DNA of 64,000 nt from contig DBXM01000003.1 in the NCBI GenBank assembly GCA_002309655.1, positions 16,382 through 80,381 of the forward strand. The letters run 5' to 3'. The notes under the pieces are model-generated. The model was not told the DNA's origin. It saw only the letters and a list, made by a program, of their open reading frames with translations, and ran no database searches. Below, in pieces: positions 61,181 through 64,000 of the stretch. Source of the DNA: Mageeibacillus sp. UBA1212. GTDB taxonomy: Bacteria; Bacillota; Clostridia; UBA1212. A program made the translations under genes and the position numbers. How positions within the stretch are numbered: position 1 is the stretch's first letter; each line of letters opens with the position of its first letter.

Positions 61181-63370
61181 TTAATCATCGAGTTTTATCC
61201 ACATCGCCGGCCTTATGCCTTCCTCATATGAAGTCCAGCCAAACTTCGTTATATCGCCGTTTGAAAGTACTTTCGCACACCGGTTTTGTTCCGCGCCCGG
61301 AGTACGCAATATCCAGCCGCAAGTTCCTTTGATTCCGTCAGTGGTTTCAAATCTTCCGCTCGGATCGATATGAAAATTGCCGTCATATGAAAACGATTCA
61401 AAGTAATCACACTCCGGATCCTGGACATAATCTGTTGCCTGACATTTTCTTGCTTTTTCCGTGTCGAAGTATTTTTCGACTTCTGACACACTCAAGATAA
61501 AGACCTTGTCCGTAGTATTGTTGCCGCTTTTTGACTTGGTTCCTCTGATTTTGTCATTTATCAGAAATGTTGTCTCAATCCGTTGCCGTTCTTCCTCGTT
61601 AAATGCCTCGTGGATAAACTCATCGTTCAGCCATGAGCGCAGAGTACATTCTTCCCATGTGGTGCCTTCACAGTCCCATACCTTAACGTCCTTCCCGCAT
61701 TCGTTATAACGTTTCTTCTCAATGACATACTTGCTTATAACGAACGCCCTGTCGCCTTCTTTTTCCAGAATCTGCCACTTGATGGGAGTTTTTTTACCGT
61801 CGACCGAAGTCGGATATCTGCCAAACTCTATAATACCGGGATCGTTCTTTTGCTTTCTCTCGAATGCTTCTTTTATCGCAAACTCATATTCAGGAAGGTT
61901 GATATTCTCGCTGTTTTCATCCAAATTCAGCCACATAACCGGTCTGAGGCCTTTGACCCGGTCTATATTTACAGCGCTCCAGGCTCTGCGAAAATCTTCG
62001 TCATCTTCTTTACTGTATACCGTTTCAACTTCAGTCTGCTTTTCATGCGGTGTTCTTGAAAGCCATGGGCAGTTCGAATAATTATGTGCTCTGGTATCTT
62101 TAGTCTGCGCGTAAGGAGTATAAGAAGTCTCTCCGCTCCTGAACGGACCGAAGTATTCGTTCGCTTCCTGGATGTCGAGAATAAAAATCTTGTCTGCGGT
62201 GTCATTCCCGGGATCTGCGGAATGATCCAGGTATCCGTTTCTCACCGCTTTGACCCTTGTGCCCATTATCCTTTTTTGCTCGGTTTCGGTGAAGGCGGAA
62301 TTGAAAAACGTTTCGTTCAGCCATTTCCTCAGCGAACAGTGCTCCCACGTAACGCCAACCGGTTTATTGTGAAACCGTACCGCATCTATGCAGTATTTGC
62401 TTATCAGTAACGCCTTTTTATCATCTTTACACAAGACGCACCATTCTATCGGGGCAACAGTTCTGTCGGCGCTTTGCGGATAAGAACCGAACTTGACGGT
62501 ATCCTTATTAAAAAGCTCTTCCTCGCGTTGCCGTCTCTTTTTAAATTCTTCTTCCGCTTCCCGGTTTTCCTTTTCTTCAAGCAGCCGTTTTTGTCTTCTC
62601 GCTTCGCGTGCCGTTTTCCCGAAAACCTCGGATTCATCAAAACTACCTATGAAAATCTCTTCATAGATTTCATCAAGCTGGTTCGGGGAGCAAAAGACGC
62701 ATCTTTTATAGCCCCAGTTTCCGCGACTGGTGTAAACATCCTCCAATGCAATCTTTCGTTTTCTGACAACATATACCGGATGTGCAGAATCGCTCCATGA
62801 ATTCTTAAAGCAGCGTGCGCCAAGTTCGTTATGGTCCGTGTTCGACATATTGCAAATGTAGATAAAACTCTCAGTGAAAGCGTCGGGTTCTATTTTTTTC
62901 AAAGTCGATGGCATTACAACTTCGGTCGTAACCGTTCCTTGAAACGCATTTTCGCCGATGATTTCCGTACCTTCAGGAACAACATACTTGTCACCAAACC
63001 TTCCCCTCGGAAAGCAAACAAGCTTCTTCCTGTCCGCCGTAAACAAAACGCCGTCTATATCAACGAAAGCGTTGTTGTCTTCATCCACATATATATTTTG
63101 CAGAGAATAAAAGAAGCCGAACGACAGCGGAGGTATTTCAGTCAGAGACGAAGGAATGTACAGGTTCTTGATTGTTGACCCGCCCTTAACGCCTGCTTGT
63201 ACGATTCCGGAAACCGTAGGAGGAATATGAAAATCTGTTGCCGAAGTTGACACTCCGGACAGTTTTCCTCGATATGTTTTTATCTTTGTTTGCCTTTCAG
63301 ACGGTTCATCATCTCTTGCAATACTGTCCATTTCGTCGAAATACCATTCAAGTTTTCTGGTCAGTTTCAT
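61181..63370 (-). CDS. LRR_5 (BspA-like) and tandem DUF6273-type protein
   Basis: 729 residues. N-terminal leucine-rich repeats of BspA type (LYIPSSLTEIPPLSFGFFYS, VVPEGTEIIGENAFQG, MPSTLKKIEPDAF), a charged coiled-coil linker (about 250-290, EENREAEEEFKKRRQREEE-like), then two DUF6273 domains starting VKFGSYPQSADRTVAPIEW and IIEFGRYPTSVDGKKTPIKW, with FILDIQEANEYFG and FILSVSEVEKYFD blocks and closing GIRPAMWIKLDD. No signal peptide. GGAGGG before the ATG. The same domain family as the genes at 46.0-49.8 kb, so related paralogues. Confidence 0.85.
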   Translation of the reverse strand: MKLTRKLEWYFDEMDSIARDDEPSERQTKIKTYRGKLSGVSTSATDFHIPPTVSGIVQAGVKGGSTIKNLYIPSSLTEIPPLSFGFFYSLQNIYVDEDNNAFVDIDGVLFTADRKKLVCFPRGRFGDKYVVPEGTEIIGENAFQGTVTTEVVMPSTLKKIEPDAFTESFIYICNMSNTDHNELGARCFKNSWSDSAHPVYVVRKRKIALEDVYTSRGNWGYKRCVFCSPNQLDEIYEEIFIGSFDESEVFGKTAREARRQKRLLEEKENREAEEEFKKRRQREEELFNKDTVKFGSYPQSADRTVAPIEWCVLCKDDKKALLISKYCIDAVRFHNKPVGVTWEHCSLRKWLNETFFNSAFTETEQKRIMGTRVKAVRNGYLDHSADPGNDTADKIFILDIQEANEYFGPFRSGETSYTPYAQTKDTRAHNYSNCPWLSRTPHEKQTEVETVYSKEDDEDFRRAWSAVNIDRVKGLRPVMWLNLDENSENINLPEYEFAIKEAFERKQKNDPGIIEFGRYPTSVDGKKTPIKWQILEKEGDRAFVISKYVIEKKRYNECGKDVKVWDCEGTTWEECTLRSWLNDEFIHEAFNEEERQRIETTFLINDKIRGTKSKSGNNTTDKVFILSVSEVEKYFDTEKARKCQATDYVQDPECDYFESFSYDGNFHIDPSGRFETTDGIKGTCGWILRTPGAEQNRCAKVLSNGDITKFGWTSYEEGIRPAMWIKLDD

Positions 63371-63382
63371 GTTGCCCTCCGC

Positions 63383-63442
63383 TTAATCATCTATTTTTAT
63401 CCACATCGCCGGCCACGCGCCAAATCTACAGCCACAAATCAT
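63383..63442 (-). pseudogene. Remnant of a DUF6273 C-terminus
   Basis: In one minus-strand frame the sequence reads GAWPAMWIKIDD and stop, the terminal strand of the DUF6273 domain, without the preceding domain. Bases 63371-63412 match 61170-61213 (the end of the paralogous gene plus the following SD) at about 35 of 37 aligned positions. A scar of gene loss or recombination. Confidence 0.7.
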
Positions 63443-64000
63443 TCTATACTGTCCGCGTTCCATTCCTCGCAGATATTCTTCGCCTTGTCGCGCAGCGTCT
63501 TCATTCTCCTTTTATGGACAGAAGTTCTCTCGCGCATTTCCTCGGTTACTTCCCGCATTTCATTAGCGATCCTCTGCTGCTCGTAGAGCGGATAGTCCGG
63601 CACTGGAAGCTTCTTTATTGCATCTGCACTTATCATCGAAATGGTCGAACCGACAGCGGCATCGCAAAGCAGTTTGCTGCCTTTTTCGCTCTCAAAGAAT
63701 GCCTTGAAGAAATACGGAACGCCTTTGCTTTTGTCGATCTCAATCACGTAAAGGTTTCCGCTGGCAATTATCTGCGTACCTTCGGGAACGTCCGCCACCG
63801 CAATCTTGAAGGCGTTGCCGCCTTTGGGAACATCCGCCACCGCAACTTTAGAGGAGCTGTCGCCTTTGGGAACATCCGCCGCGGCAATCTTGAAGGCGCT
63901 GCCGCCTTTGGAAATAATCAGGTCGCCGTCGTTGATCCGGTATTTTGCGAGTTTTGCGGCGAGCGCTTCGTCCGGCTTGATGTGCTTCGTGCTGTCATGG
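63439..64000 (-). CDS. hsdS: Type I restriction-modification specificity subunit HsdS-like (5' end outside window)
   Basis: The frame is open to the window end, so only the last 186 residues are present. The part has the TRD text GDLIISKGGSAFKIA, LYVIEIDKSKGVPYF and the C-terminal coiled coil with LPVPDYPLYEQQRIANEMRE and LRDKAKNICEEWNADSIE, typical of HsdS second target-recognition half (or of a methylase fused to an S domain). Before ADVPEGTQIIASG lies a tandem repeat of 14 residues. The partner hsdM/hsdR genes, if any, lie outside the window. Confidence 0.7.
   Translation of the reverse strand, partial: HDSTKHIKPDEALAAKLAKYRINDGDLIISKGGSAFKIAAADVPKGDSSSKVAVADVPKGGNAFKIAVADVPEGTQIIASGNLYVIEIDKSKGVPYFFKAFFESEKGSKLLCDAAVGSTISMISADAIKKLPVPDYPLYEQQRIANEMREVTEEMRERTSVHKRRMKTLRDKAKNICEEWNADSIE
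63781..63906 (-). repeat. 42-bp (14-residue) tandem repeat in hsdS-like gene
   Basis: Three units, at 63865-63906, 63823-63864 and 63781-63822, encode GGSAFKIAAADVPK, GDSSSKVAVADVPK and GGNAFKIAVADVPE. The outer units are most alike. The array lies in a loop of the target-recognition domain, in frame. Confidence 0.85.

Noticed and set aside
1..64000. tRNA, rRNA, insertion sequences and prophage structural genes
   Set aside because: Looked for T-loop text, transposase-like genes and terminal inverted repeats; none recognised by eye in the window.

Overview
The window looks like a chromosomal segment of an anaerobic, Clostridia-like bacterium (Bacillota), probably an uncultured gut or rumen type. 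The evidence is: purine-rich Shine-Dalgarno sequences before almost every gene, several good sigma-A promoters, an infC-rpmI-rplT operon with a terminator in its leader and a non-ATG infC start, a DivIVA-like coiled-coil gene, a stand-alone [FeFe] hydrogenase, and several copies of the DUF6273-type domain. Base composition is moderately GC-rich over most of the window, with AT-rich islands near 17.7-19.2 kb, 51.4-55.2 kb and 58-62 kb that look acquired. No tRNA, rRNA, CRISPR array, transposase or reverse transcriptase was seen. Taxonomy is inferred from gene content only.

Left part (1-17.5 kb): the 3' end of a large repeat-bearing surface protein, an MscS channel, a four-gene sugar ABC importer (rhamnose/ribose type, minus strand, with a clear promoter), an acyl-CoA ligase-like enzyme, a group-B-like [FeFe] hydrogenase, a polytopic GT-C-like membrane protein, D-lyxose isomerase, a CDF metal exporter and an aminotransferase. 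An AbiE-type toxin-antitoxin pair (17.8-19.2 kb) with its own promoter and an inverted repeat follows.

Middle part (19.4-42.5 kb): a phosphatase, then a surface-polysaccharide modification set (AlgJ/AlgX-like, MBOAT acyltransferase, lipoprotein, membrane-anchored protein, phosphodiester glycosidase). After it come housekeeping genes (rsmE, DivIVA-like, coaD, rsmD, M24 peptidase, YfhO, radical SAM, TIM-barrel isomerase, SEC-C protein, RNA 2'-O-methyltransferase, rplT, rpmI, infC), a 20-bp perfect palindrome matching a ParB parS site, a MalE-like lipoprotein and a serine hydrolase.

Right part (42.7-64 kb): accessory DNA, almost all on the minus strand. It holds a metallophosphoesterase, an unknown protein and an NMNAT-PARG/macrodomain fusion, then DUF6273 proteins (one carrying an out-of-frame HtrA protease fragment), an HTH protein, an HExxH protein, a GmrSD-like DUF262/HNH nuclease, a broken LRR gene, a DUF2779 nuclease, WG-repeat and unknown proteins, an LRR/DUF6273 protein and the start of a type I specificity subunit with a 14-residue tandem repeat.

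Across 9.5-33.4 kb there is a dispersed repeat family built from TTTTCC/GGAAAA blocks, often spaced 10 bp apart. It fills intergenic gaps, forms a 33-bp minisatellite before rsmD, and intrudes in frame into at least two coding regions. This family, the NMNAT-PARG operon, the chimeric DUF6273/HtrA gene and the parS site are the most notable observations.
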